Assembly (NCBI GenBank): GCA_027924645.1
Contig: BSBN01000829.1
Coordinates: 7,564,001-7,628,000 of the forward strand
DNA: 64,000 nucleotides
DNA from: Cunninghamia lanceolata
Taxonomy: Eukaryota > Streptophyta > Pinopsida > Cupressales > Cupressaceae
Direction: 5' to 3'
Positions 49,001 through 59,361 of this stretch are shown piece after piece. The notes below the pieces were generated by a model that worked only from the letters and a program-made list of their open reading frames with translations, was not told where the DNA came from and searched no databases. Numbering within the stretch: the stretch's first letter is position 1; the number at the start of each line of letters is the position of its first letter. The position numbers were made by a program, and so were the translations under genes.

Positions 49001-49384
49001 GTTCTTGGATGTGTTTGGTCCTTTTTGACTGGTTAACACATGGAGCTTGTATTTGCAGTTGATGGGTGTATATGTAGGTGGCATGAGTATGCTGATGTGA
49101 ATATCTTCAATGTATGAGTGATTAGATGGATTAGCACTTGTTGTGTGTGCTATTTTCAGTTACGTGGGTTTTGTTTAGTTGGATGGGTGCAGTTAGTTTT
49201 CTGATTGTTGTTCTAACTGATGTTCTATCTTGTTTTTGGAGGATGGTTTCATGGCTATGTTCTGAAAGCTTTGAAGTTGGTTTTGTTAAAGCTTCTATGT
49301 AGCTTGTGAGTACAGTGGAGTGGAGGCAGTATCAACTTTGGTTTTGTAACTTGGAGCATTGATGATTTCTTGTAATTCCTTCAT
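46012..49384 (+). other. LARD-B internal non-coding region
   Basis: 3.4 kb, T- and G-rich, with only short scattered frames. The longest on the plus strand (48043-48243, 66 codons) has no recognisable motif. I looked for copia RT, integrase and gag signatures in plus frames and saw none; a few phrases resemble decayed copia text but not enough to call. It ends in CAAGTGGGAGAA (49385-49396), a standard copia polypurine tract. Confidence 0.7.
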
Positions 49385-49396
49385 CAAGTGGGAGAA

Positions 49397-50559
49397 TGTT
49401 GAGTACTTGTGACTCAGATTATGGCATCGGTTCATCAGTTCGACGGCATCAGTTCGATGACATTGGTTCAATGGTTCATCAATTTGATGGCATTGGTTCA
49501 ATGGTTCATCAGTTTGACAGCATTGGTTCAATGGTTCAACAAGTTCAACCAGAAGAGTTTAACTTCACTCAACAGGTTCAATGGTTCAACAGGTTCAACC
49601 ATTGGTTCAATGGTTCAACTGGAAGACTTGAACTTTGCTTGTCAAGTTCAATGGTTCAACAAGTTCAACCATTGGAGATTGAAGGGTTGGATGTTGGCAA
49701 GAAAAGATCCATCGGTGCTGTTCAGTGATATCTCTTTGATTGCTTATGTCACTCCGATGAAAGATATTTGCTAGAGTCTTTCGGTAGACTGGTTGGTCTT
49801 GCCGGCATAAGTGTCGACAGTTAACATTCTTGTGGTCGTGTATATATATTACGGCTACGACCAATGTCTGGTGCATGTGGGACTAATGAGTCCTCTTGAA
49901 TGTGAATAGTTAGACGGCAGTTATGTGACGGTTGGAGACAACAATGTTGAGTCAGTTGGAACGAACAATTAGGGCTGAAGTGAAAATAGTTTTGCTCTTG
50001 AAGACTGTGGTTTATATACAGATTTAGAGAGTGAGAACAAAGTTCGGATGAAGAGAGGGAGAAGTAGAAGTATCTCTCTCGGTGATGTCCTGTACTGTAT
50101 GCTATTTGTGGCATGATAACAATATGAAGGACTAACCCAAGTGCTGTGATTAGAACTAAGGAGAACTTTGTGCAGGGTTATACTGTTAGTTATTCTTCCA
50201 GAGGAGGAAGATATAAATCTCTATGTTAAGGCTTTGAGCCTACAAGTGTATTGTAACATGTTTGTTGTTGCTGATTAATACATTGGTTCGATGCTTCAGA
50301 GTGTGGGGTTTTTTACCCGTAAGGGTTTACCCCATGTATATCTGTGTCTCTTGTTTTGTCTTCCATGTTAACATTTTTGTTGTTGAAAGTAGATCTTGTT
50401 ACCTGTATTTCCTCTAAGGGTCAATGTTGGAAATTTTCTTTATGTTTCTACTTTGTCGCATAGTTGTGCGTGTTTTTGAAGCAATTGAAAAGAATTTAAA
50501 TCTGTCAAAGACACCACTGTTCTTAGAAATATGTTCTGAGATGCTCACATTTCCTTACA
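49397..50559 (+). repeat. LARD-B 3' LTR
   Basis: 1163 bases, collinear with the 5' LTR except in the minisatellite (49427-49675) and small indels. The TATA candidate is at 50009-50022. Confidence 0.9.
49427..49675 (+). repeat. GGTTCAATGGTTCA minisatellite (3' LTR)
   Basis: Same motif family as 44813-45100 but shorter. Open frames over it (49396-49774) are by-products of the repeat. Confidence 0.75.
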
Positions 50560-51155
50560 TTATCCACACACCTTCACACCTAAAATTCATCTGGTATATA
50601 TATCTGCATCAAGGATTTCAACATCTTTCTAGTTGGCAACCGGAATACTCAAGATATTTCCAAGACACTGTTTGTCAGCTAAATCCATGCTTAATATGTG
50701 ATGCTTATCAAAGACATAGACATAGAAGTCATCAATTATGTCGACCAATCATGTATGATTCCTCAAATAGCTTGATCACCATCAATTTCTTATCCAGATT
50801 AAAGTCTGATGCTCTGTCAGTCAATTCTTCCTCAGTCTACTTTGCCTGTCAGGAACCCAACACTTAGATGCTCATATCTTTTCACTCATTCATCACCAGA
50901 GGCTCAATCTCTAGAATGTAGTAGTCATGGTACTCCTCTTGAATTTTCCAAGTCCACAACTTGCTGAGTTACACCCTCTAAGAGGTCTAGACCTGATTGT
51001 CAGACCTTGCTACATGCTTTATTCTTGTTCATCGGACCAGAACTTCTTCAATCTAACTTCTAGTATAGGTATACTAAGCTTTACGGATGTGTGGGATAGA
51101 CTTTGTTGCCATCAATGACAACAATCATGAAGCAACATAGTGTCTCTTGCCAACA
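50560..51155 (-). repeat. Copia-3 left LTR, piece 2
   Basis: Resumes at the duplicated LARD-B target and aligns to about 57030-57625, ending CTTGCCAACA. Confidence 0.88.
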
Positions 51156-51166
51156 ATTCCCCCTTT
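51156..51166 (-). other. Copia-3 polypurine tract
   Basis: Minus strand CAAAGGGGGAAT directly before the TGTTGG of the 3' LTR; primes plus-strand DNA synthesis. Confidence 0.8.
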
Positions 51167-51455
51167 GGCATTGATGGCAACACTTAGTGAAAAATGACTA
51201 TCGTAACAAACTCCCCCTTAGCTGATGCTCTATCTTATGTACTATTTTACTGGAGCTCCCCCTTAGTTGGATTCCACATTTTTCACTACTCCTCACTCCC
51301 CCTTTGACATCAATGGTAAAGGGTGGAATCCACACACCAAAATTTACAAAAATTAACCTATACATAGCTGCATAAGTATCTATACATGTTACTTACATAT
51401 ACTTGAGTATATCCGCAAAGGTCGTCTTCAACTGTACAAATTCTATCGCCTAACT

Positions 51456-54400
51456 CTACTTCATCCTGTCCAAAATTGAAAAGTGACCACTCAATAAAAA
51501 TGTATAAGCTTCTACTCTTCTTAAGTCTGCCAGATCACTAGTTTGGGCTGTGGTCTGAGCATCAGTTAAGGCCTCATGCTTGGCCTCTAACTTAGGGATA
51601 ATTATCCCTCTAAGTTCACTCGTCCTACTTATTATATTCTTCTTCTCCTTGTCAAGCCTCTTTATTTCATTTATAGTGGCATTAGCCTGGCACTCTTGAT
51701 TCATTATGGATGTGGTGAGAGGATCAAAATTTAGAGATAAACTTGACAGTTTACCTTCCTATTCTTTCACCTTCTTTTCAATATCCTCTATCACTTTAGA
51801 CTAGGATAGACAAAATTTGTATATTTCTCCACCATCTTTAATAGCATTTTCTAGGCTCTTTATCCCAATATACAAGGTTCTCCTATTAGTAGCTATGAGT
51901 CCCTGTACTTCAGAGAATCTCTTTCCCAAAATTTCTTTCTGGACCTTTTCTTCTGCCAATTTCTCTAAGGAATCAAAATGAGTGTTGAAAAAGTTTATTA
52001 GAGATTTAAGGTTACCAGATGGAGAGGCTAAAGGATCCTTTTGGAAGGATGGAATGATCCTCTCCAGTATTCCTGATCCAATCTCTATCATCTCACAATC
52101 TTCCATGTGAGACTTCAGAAGCTTTTCTTTTGTTTTACCTTGGTCAAAGGATGCTATCTTCATTGTCTAGACCGGAGAGTGGGAATCAAAATTGAGTGGT
52201 CCTTGAAAGAGTTTTGGTTCATCTAACTCCATCATCTCTTTGTTCAAGAATTTCTTCACTACCTCTACAGTGTCTCTTGCTAGAGACTGAGTCTTTTCTT
52301 TTGGAATTTCTGAGCTGTCATCAGAGATCTTCTCTGTTTTCTCTTCTTCTCTTCCCTTTACCTCTTCTTCATGACTCACTTTTTCTTCTTTTCTTCCTTC
52401 TCTTTCAGCTCCTGAGTTTGGAATGTCTATAGTAGGATCTAGAGGAGAGATGTTGACTTCTTCATGGACTTCATCTTCTAGAACAGAGGAATCCAAGTCC
52501 TTAGACTTCTCCTCATCTATCTCTTTTGACTCTTCTACATTTTTCTCAGTAGATTCTTCTTTTGATGCACTTAATCCTTTGACATCCATGCTAGAAGGTT
52601 CTTCATCTATGTCCTCTATAATAGGAAGATTGAATTTCTTAAAGGCATTCTAGAGGATGTCTTATGTTTCTTTTGCCACCTGATCAGTCTCTCCAAGAAT
52701 AAGTTTGTTCATTCTTTCTTTTCTCCAGAACTCATCCTTGCAGTCCTTAAAGATCATGGTCATTTGTTTTGGAGTAATGGAAGGATAGAGGTGAATTGTA
52801 ATCTATTCCCAGATCTCTAGATCCTTTGCCTTTCTTAGTTCAAGTACCTTCTCTAGACTTTTGGGAATTAGAGAGATGATTTCAATGAATTCTTTATTAT
52901 AAATGTTTAGATACCTGACTGTAGCATCTTCCAAGATCTTCTTGTTAGTATCACTATATTCATCATAAAATTTAGTGACTAGTTGTAGGTTCCCATCCAC
53001 TGTGACTGCCTTGATGATATCATTAATAGAGAGAGTAGGACTTTCAAAAAATTCTTCTGCCTCTTCTTTACTTGTACCAGTAGAGGATTCTTTGGATGTT
53101 TCTTCTTCTTCTTCATTTTCTTAACTTCCTCATCAGACTCTATTTTTTCATCATCCTTTTGGCTTATGTATGACCTTGTATCTTTTGTTTTCATTCTCTT
53201 CTCTCCCTTTCTAGATGTCTTGGCTTCTGGTTTTGAATCTCTTGAGCTCTTAGAGGTAGCAGGTGCAGAGCTCTTGGAGGATCTAGTCTGGGAGGAGGCT
53301 TGTATCGGAACACTTTCTTTTTCTGCTTCTTATTTTTCTTTCTCAGCTCTTTCTATTTTCTCTCTATTTGCATCAACTGCCTCCTTTGATATGCCATATT
53401 TCTTGGCAATTTCCTCTACTTCCCTTCTCACTTTTCTTTTTATCTCTGGTTGTCTCAATTCAACATGTCTCTTTACACTTAATTCTTCAAAGGTTCCAAA
53501 TCTTTCTGCCTCAGGGTCCTTTGGCTGACTTAGTAGGTGTTGAACATGTAGCTCCAGAATTTTCTCATCTACTTCATAGCCCATTGGCATTATCCATACT
53601 ATTCTGGGCTCAACTGCCTCCATTAGGTATTGATCAGTGTCTACCATAAAACACAATGTATCCTTGTATTTTTCAACTAGAGATTAAGGAATTCTTTCTT
53701 TGGCTTGCATCATACTTTGGAAGTTCTTGAAGTATCCCTAGAGTGCTGTGCTTTGACCCTTGGCATCACCAAGCCCATACATGTAGTCTCTGATTTGTAT
53801 GGCAACCGGTCTGTCATTTTGCCATACCCAACCACTTGATCTGAGTAGCTCATTCATATAGTAAAAGAATAAACACAGTATTAAGCCACCATACTTGAAT
53901 GAGTTCTTCTTATCCTTCTTGATCTTCTGCAAATTCTCTAATAGTTGGTTCAGAAGAAGATCACATAGGTCATAATTAGCATTTTCCCTTAGCATCTGAT
54001 ATGCAGTATATATTACAATTCCGGACACAGAATTCTCCCTGCTGGAATGATAGATTTTATAACCAATTATCATTGAGGAAAATTTGATATCTAGATCTGT
54101 GATATCTTCTATTGTCATTGCTCTTTTGTCAAACTTTGATTTGGTAGTTTCACTTACTCTTTGGTTTTTGACATATTTGAGAGTACGCAACCCACTAGAT
54201 GAGTGCAATCTAGTTACTACCCTAATGGCATCTTTTGTTATCTTGAAGGGCTTCATCAACCACATGAAGTTGTCATGTATTCTGCTAAGAACATACCGGA
54301 CCCATTCATCTTCTACAAAATAGAGAAAGTGGATGCAATGTCCAAAATGCTTATCCCAGAGGGCCTTGTATTAAGGTTTAAGTTTAAATGTTTCATCTAT

Positions 54401-54610
54401 TAATTGTTTATGATAGATATCCATCAGCTTGGATTCTCCAAATTCCTCAATATTGGCATGTATGTACACCCTAACATCTTCTACGTGTAGAACCCCATGC
54501 AGAATACTAGAGAAGGCGCCTAAGGGATCAACTTCTAGGGATTTGTAGGGGTGTTTCTTGAACTTTGGGTGAGGCCTATCAGTGATCTTAACAATATTTA
54601 GAGTAGTCAT
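51456..54610 (-). pseudogene. Copia-3 long ORF in place of pol, unknown protein
   Basis: From the ATG at 54610 (MTTLNIVKITDRPHPKFKKH) one frame runs to about 52979, then after a single frameshift a second frame runs from about 53000 to 51456, about 1050 codons in total. In-frame stops occur near 54371, 53738, 53330, 52800, 52167 and 51801. Layout: a globular N-terminal half (54610-53400) rich in Tyr, Leu and Phe, including FKYGGLILCLFFYYMNEL and RPVAIQIRDYMYGLG; a Lys/Glu-rich low-complexity middle (53330-52200); and a C-terminal coiled coil (52163-51456) with KSLENAIKDGG and NEIKRLDKEKKNI. No protease, integrase, RT or envelope signature is visible. It reads in the element sense, between the zinc-knuckle frame and the polypurine tract. 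Function unknown. Confidence 0.72.
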
Positions 54611-55124
54611 CTTTGCAAAATATTTAGAGAGATATATTCAAAATCAAAATACCTTTTTACGCTTCTAGGGTTCACAAAATGAGCTAAAAAGATCGTTGGT
54701 TGAATCAGATTCTATGGTTGATCTTTGAGAAGGTCGAAACAATCTTGATGCAGAACTCTTCCTTTCTTCTTCTCGAATGTAAATGTGCAAATGATGAATA
54801 AAGAAACCCTTTTATCTCTATGTAAATCCTAATTTCCTATTACAATAAATGCATAACTTAAGTTATTCTGGTTGCCTTGTTCTTCCTTGTTCTGAGAGAG
54901 ATCTTTTCCGAATCACTGAGATGCACTTAGAATTATTTTTTTTATGATAATTAAGAATGTATCTCCTTTCCTCCAATCATTCCATTTATCTGCAGATCAA
55001 GATATTTCAATTTTGAATCATACTGGATCTAATTGTGAAAATCCTACTTTACCGGATGGCTGTCAAACTGGATCAATCTTGGCTGATTAAACTCTGCAAA
55101 ACTCCTTGTGGATCTTTCAAATTT
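54611..55124 (-). other. Spacer between the two copia-3 frames
   Basis: Non-coding, about 500 bases. In minus sense it contains ATAGAGATAAAAGGGTTTC near 54800-54825 followed by a purine-rich leader up to the ATG at 54610. This resembles a promoter and 5' untranslated leader, so the long ORF may have had its own transcript. Inference only. Confidence 0.35.
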
Positions 55125-56442
55125 TTACTGAGAGTTATTTGGATATTTCTCTGAGATCCCTTTAATCTGCAACATTTCATGTGCCAAATTTAGGCACCAA
55201 TTGACTGGCTGGGGGAATTTATTTTCTTTTGTGACTCCTCCTGAGCTAGAGCTCATCTGTTTAGTTTTCAGAAGGAATATCAGCACCAGATTCTGTTGTG
55301 GATCCATCTCCAATATTTTCTATACTCTTCTTCACCCAAATCTTGTTCATCTCCCTTTGAACTTCATCCGCATTCACTTTGCCTTTTACTTTATCTTGAT
55401 TTTGATTATGATGTATCGGACCCTTTTAATCCTGATTCTTACTTTTGTAGAATTTGGCAATATGACCAGATCTATTGCAATTGTGGTAAATAGCATTTCT
55501 TTGCATATTTGACTGATATCCTCTTGATCTACATTGATTAGCCATGTGTCCCATTCTATTGCATGCAAAGCATCTACCATTGAATGAATTGTTTATTTGA
55601 ATATTTCTGCATTCATGAGATTTGTGACCATACCTTTTACAGTTGAAACACTATCCAGAGAAGGATGAATTAGTCTAATTCATTCTTCTTCTGCACTGAG
55701 TTGCTTTATGACCGAAGTTGTTGCAACTATAGTAGTATCCATTGAAGGATGGATATCTTTGAGCATTTAGTTGCCTTACCAGAGGTCTTCTAGGCCTGTT
55801 CCTTGGATTTCCTAATCTAGAGTTCTTCTGACCGGATCCGGAGCTTTCACCTTTCTCATAGCCCAAACCACACTTATCATCTACCCTCTTTTGGCTTTCA
55901 AGAAGAACTTCAAGTTGAGCTGAGCTTATCTTGAATTTCTCTTTGTATTCATTTTCTATTTGAAGATCTTTTTAAAGAGTGTCTATCTGATTCTCAAGTT
56001 GTTCTTCATTATCTCTAGCTTCTTCAAGATCAAATTCTAGATGCTTAATTATTCTGTTCATTTTGTGGCAGTCCTCTGACTTCTCCTTGAGGGATTGTTT
56101 TAGATTATCTTCAATTTTTCTTTTCTCTTCAATTTCTTGGGTGAATCTCATAACCCCTGATTCCATTTCATGCCTTACCATAATGACCTCTTTTTATAGC
56201 TTCTCACATAGCTTATTTTTCTCATTTAGATCTTCATTAGTATCATTGGCTTCACTTTGACTTGCTAATTGTTGAAGTACTTATTTTCTCTTTTTCACAG
56301 AGATACTCAATTTTTCTTTTAGTTCATTTATGAAATCATCATCTTTTTTGAGTCTTTCCATCAAGTTTATAACTTCAGAGTGAGATTGCTCAAGATCATC
56401 TAGGGCAGACTGAAGTTGTTCCTTCATACCATACATATCCAT
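55125..56442 (-). pseudogene. Copia-3 gag-like ORF: coiled coil and four zinc knuckles
   Basis: The ATG at 56442 (MDMYGMKEQLQSALDDLEQ) lies about 50 bases after the primer site. The N-terminal half is an almost continuous coiled coil (heptads through 55970, e.g. FDLEEARDNEEQLENQI). A basic Arg/Asn/Pro-rich stretch follows, then a run of knuckles at about 55690-55470: one with its first Cys replaced (CNNFGHKATQC), CFNCKRYGHKSHEC, CFACNRMGHMANQC, and a degraded fourth (CNRSGHIAKFY). A few in-frame stops, and a frameshift before 55313. The usual copia capsid-type gag domain is not visible, so this may be the C-terminal part of a gag or a rearranged one. Confidence 0.75.
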
Positions 56443-56493
56443 TGAGATTCCCAGATCTTCCTCAAGTTGTTAGGCTCTGTTTAGAGGAACTTA

Positions 56494-56505
56494 GCTCTAA
56501 TACCA
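56494..56505 (-). other. Copia-3 primer binding site
   Basis: Minus strand TGGTATTAGAGC, one mismatch to the initiator tRNA-Met site, two bases inside the 5' LTR. Confidence 0.8.
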
Positions 56506-56507
56506 AT

Positions 56508-57625
56508 TGTTGGAAACAAGGCAGATAATTGAGAGGGACAGCGAATTAGTTATCATAAATATCTTAACTTTCTTTTCTTCTTTAATATTAGTGCAGCATC
56601 AAAAACATAAGAGCATACATAATCATGAAAGCAGAGATAAAATCAACACACTTAACACGAGGGTTTTTATGTGGAAAACCCTGTTAAGGGAAAAACCATG
56701 GGGTGACTAACCCAAGATTGTATTCTCTATTAAAAGAATAAGAAGTACAAAATGGCACTTGTCAATTAGGGCTCACTGCCCAAGCACACTGCTCACCAGA
56801 GGCACACTGCCTACAAGAGACTCACTATCTACAAAGTTTATAGAAGGTAACCAGATGTTTGAACTTAAGAGAGGCATCCGCATATACTAAGGTTCACTTC
56901 TGGTTAGGCTCAATATACTGATCTAATGCACTTCATTCTTCCTCTACTTTAGTGTTGTTGTTCTATCACATACCAGACTTGTATTACTGCTTCCACACTT
57001 CTCTCTACCTTTCCTTGCACACTATATCATTACCCACACATGTTCATACCGAAATCCATCTGGTATATATATCCACATCAAGGATTTCAACATCTTTCTA
57101 GTCAGAAACTAGAATACTCAAGATATTTCCAAGACACTAATCTGTCAGCTGAATCCATGCTTAATATGTGATGCGTATCAAAGACATAGACATATAAGTC
57201 ATCAATTATGTCAGCCAATCATGTATGATCCCTCAAATAGCTTGATCACCATCAATTTCTTATCTAAATTAAAGTCTGATGCTCTGCCGGTTAGTTCTTC
57301 CTCAGTCTACTCTGCCTGTTAGGAACCCAACACTTAGATGCTCATATATTTTCACTCATTCATCACCGGAGGCTCAATCTCTCGAATGTAGTAGTCATGG
57401 TACTCCTCTTGACATGTCCAAGTCCACAACTTGCTGAGTTACACCCTCTCAGAGATCCAGTCCTGTTTGTCGAACCTTGCTGCATGCTCTATTCTTGTTC
57501 ATCAGAACAAAACTTCTTCAATCTAACTTCCAGTATAGACATACTAAGCTTTGCGGATGTGTGGGATAGACTTTTTTTCCATCAATGACAACAATCATGA
57601 AGCCACATAGTGTCTCTTGCCAACA
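56508..57625 (-). repeat. Copia-3 right (5') LTR
   Basis: 1118 bases, TGTTGGAAAC...TTGCCAACA, followed by the AGTTG duplication. Shows the uninterrupted LARD-B target site near 57027-57034. Confidence 0.9.
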
Positions 57626-58425
57626 AGTTGGTATATTAGGTTGTGAAGCATTTGACAAGCTTGTCACTTTTTGTTGTAAAGAGATCATGCCTTGCAAAAG
57701 TTGATTTAGAATGGCATCATTAGGAGATGCATCTTGTGGTGAAGAATTGGAACCAAAGTGTGGAGGAGATTGAGAATGGGTAGTGACAAGCAGAGGTTGT
57801 GAATAATTGAGCAGTGGTTGGACATAGCGATAGGTAGAAAATGGTTGAGAGTGATATGAAGACACCTTAGGGGTAATGTTTTGATAGTTGAATTTGACAG
57901 CTCTATAATTTTTTGAATTAGTGCCACTAGATACTCCAATACCAGTGGTGACGTTACTACAAGCACTTGCATTAGTTGTCAAAATATTTGATGTAAATGT
58001 AGTATTCTCGTGGTCGGTATAGGTACCAATACTTGCGTATGAGATGGTGACAAAGTGTTATTTATCACTTTTGCATATTCAGTGACTGGTATAATATTAG
58101 TTTGTACAACACGTGCTAAACCACAAATCACATTAACACCATCTTGTCCTTTTATCAATTCTCTTATATTATGAATTGTAGGAACGACTTCTTCAGCTAT
58201 CCTCTCATTTTCCATAAATGTTTGGAATTCAGATAACTCTTTATCAAGTTTATCTATTTTCTCATCAGATACATGTCCTGTCACCTCAATAGTATCATCA
58301 ACATCATGAAAAGTTTGCTCTTCCATTGTACTTGTGATAGGTATAGTATCTTGTAACATTTGTGTCTCTCCTTTTGTAAAGAACGTGTTCAGTGTACCAA
58401 TTTCTTCAAGAGTACTAGATCCCAT
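57626..58425 (-). pseudogene. Gypsy-2 gag, N-terminal part (broken)
   Basis: The ATG at 58425 (MGSSTLEEIGTLNTFF) opens a 148-codon acidic block to 57979. After a frameshift, a Ser/Pro/Gln/Asn-rich block continues from 57982 to the copia-3 junction at 57630. Such acidic and then low-complexity N-termini are common in TAT-like gag. The core domain and knuckle lie beyond the insertion, at 43046-44256. Confidence 0.7.
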
Positions 58426-58431
58426 GAGTCT

Positions 58432-59361
58432 TATGCTACTTCTTAAAGGGATATTCTATTAGGGTAGTGAGTTATAATACTCATGCAACACCATGCACAA
58501 ACTAATAGAGTAAACTGTAGAAGCAAGATATGTTTAAAGGCAAAAATGCTTGATTTTTTAACTCTTTTCAATGCAAACACATGAAAGGAGAGGTGTTGTA
58601 AAGGTTTTCAAGATGGAAAAAAAATAATATGCATAATAACATTCCACTAATGCAAGAATACCTTTCGCAACATGCTTTTGAAGCAACTCTAGAAAGTCGA
58701 TAAGCCAAAAGCTAGTGAAAATAGGCCAAAATATGTGATTTTTCACCAAATCTCCATGCAAAAGAGTAAGGAAACAGGTGTTTTAAGGAAAATAATGATG
58801 GAAAGCAACTTATAACAGTAGAAACAGCCACCTAATTCCAAAAAATCTGTTACATCATGCCTATAGTGCCACTCTAGATCAAACTCTATTGCAAAAATAG
58901 CAAAAATATGCAAATTTTCACAAAATTTTAATGTAAAGGCCCAAAATAAAGGGTGTTGTAAGGAAATTGAGAAGGTGAAGTAGATAATAACTCTAATAAC
59001 ATCTAATTAGTGCAATAAAATCCCTTACAATGTGCTTGGAGTGCAAGTCTAGAAAGACAATAAGGCCAAATCTAGTGAAAAATGCAAGTTTTCAAACCCT
59101 AGCCATGAAATTTCGCAAGGAGGCCACTATAAAGCAACACTGCAATTAGAAATCAGACTTAATGAGTGTTTTGACAAGGTAGTAAGATCTGAAACAAGAT
59201 TTTGACTACAACCCTAGCTCATACAAAACTAGGTTTTCATGAAAAATGCAAAATTTCAAGCAATTTCTAACAAATTAGGCATGCAAATTCAATGCAAATG
59301 AATTGTAAATAATGAATTTCTTTATTTAGAATCATATCTAATTAAAATAACAGAAATTAAT
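58432..59361 (-). repeat. Gypsy-2 5' leader with tandem repeats of about 190 bp
   Basis: Non-coding. Three diverged units are visible, each with a GTGTTGTAAGG-like word, a CTAATxxAxTGCAA-like word, a CTCTAGAAAG-like word and AGCCAAAAGCTAGTGAAAA-like text (about 58580, 58770, 58950). Cut on its right by the chromovirus-type element at 59362. Confidence 0.5.

Larger units (their letters stand above)
44784..50559 (+). mobile_element. LARD-B, non-coding LTR retrotransposon
   Basis: LTRs 44784-45997 and 49397-50559 (TGTTGAGTAC...CCTTACA) flank 3.4 kb with a perfect initiator-Met primer site and a copia-like polypurine tract. The target duplication is TTACC/TTATC (44779-44783, 50560-50564). It sits inside the copia-3 left LTR, whose uninterrupted partner reads CATTACCCACAC at the site. 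No gag or pol domain was found, so it must have moved using proteins from another element. Confidence 0.9.
44257..57625 (-). mobile_element. Copia-3, copia-type LTR element whose pol is replaced by a long unknown ORF
   Basis: Perfect 5-bp duplication AGTTG (44252-44256 and 57626-57630). LTRs are TGTTGG...CCAACA: the right one is 1118 bases and the left one, once the nested LARD-B and its duplicated site are removed, is also exactly 1118. An initiator-Met primer site and a clear polypurine tract fix the minus orientation. The internal 5.3 kb has a gag-like coiled-coil and zinc-knuckle frame and a second long frame, with no protease, integrase, RT or RNase H. 'Copia-type' rests on the LTR and primer-site style only. 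Confidence 0.88.
43046..58425 (-). mobile_element. Gypsy-2, TAT-like gag fragment interrupted by copia-3
   Basis: A gag frame is split at an AGTTG target site: 58425-57626 joins 44256-43046 after removing copia-3. Only gag is recognisable; protease, RT and integrase are not seen to its left, and the 5' LTR is not seen to its right before the next element starts at 59362. The gag style and knuckle spacing resemble TAT/Ogre gypsy elements. Confidence 0.75.

Noticed and set aside
46012..49384. Decayed copia pol in LARD-B
   Set aside because: Isolated phrases look copia-like, but no RT, integrase or gag motif could be read with confidence.
49396..49774. Frames of 110 and 121 codons rich in repeated FDGIGSMV-like text
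   Set aside because: Direct translation of the minisatellite; no independent support.
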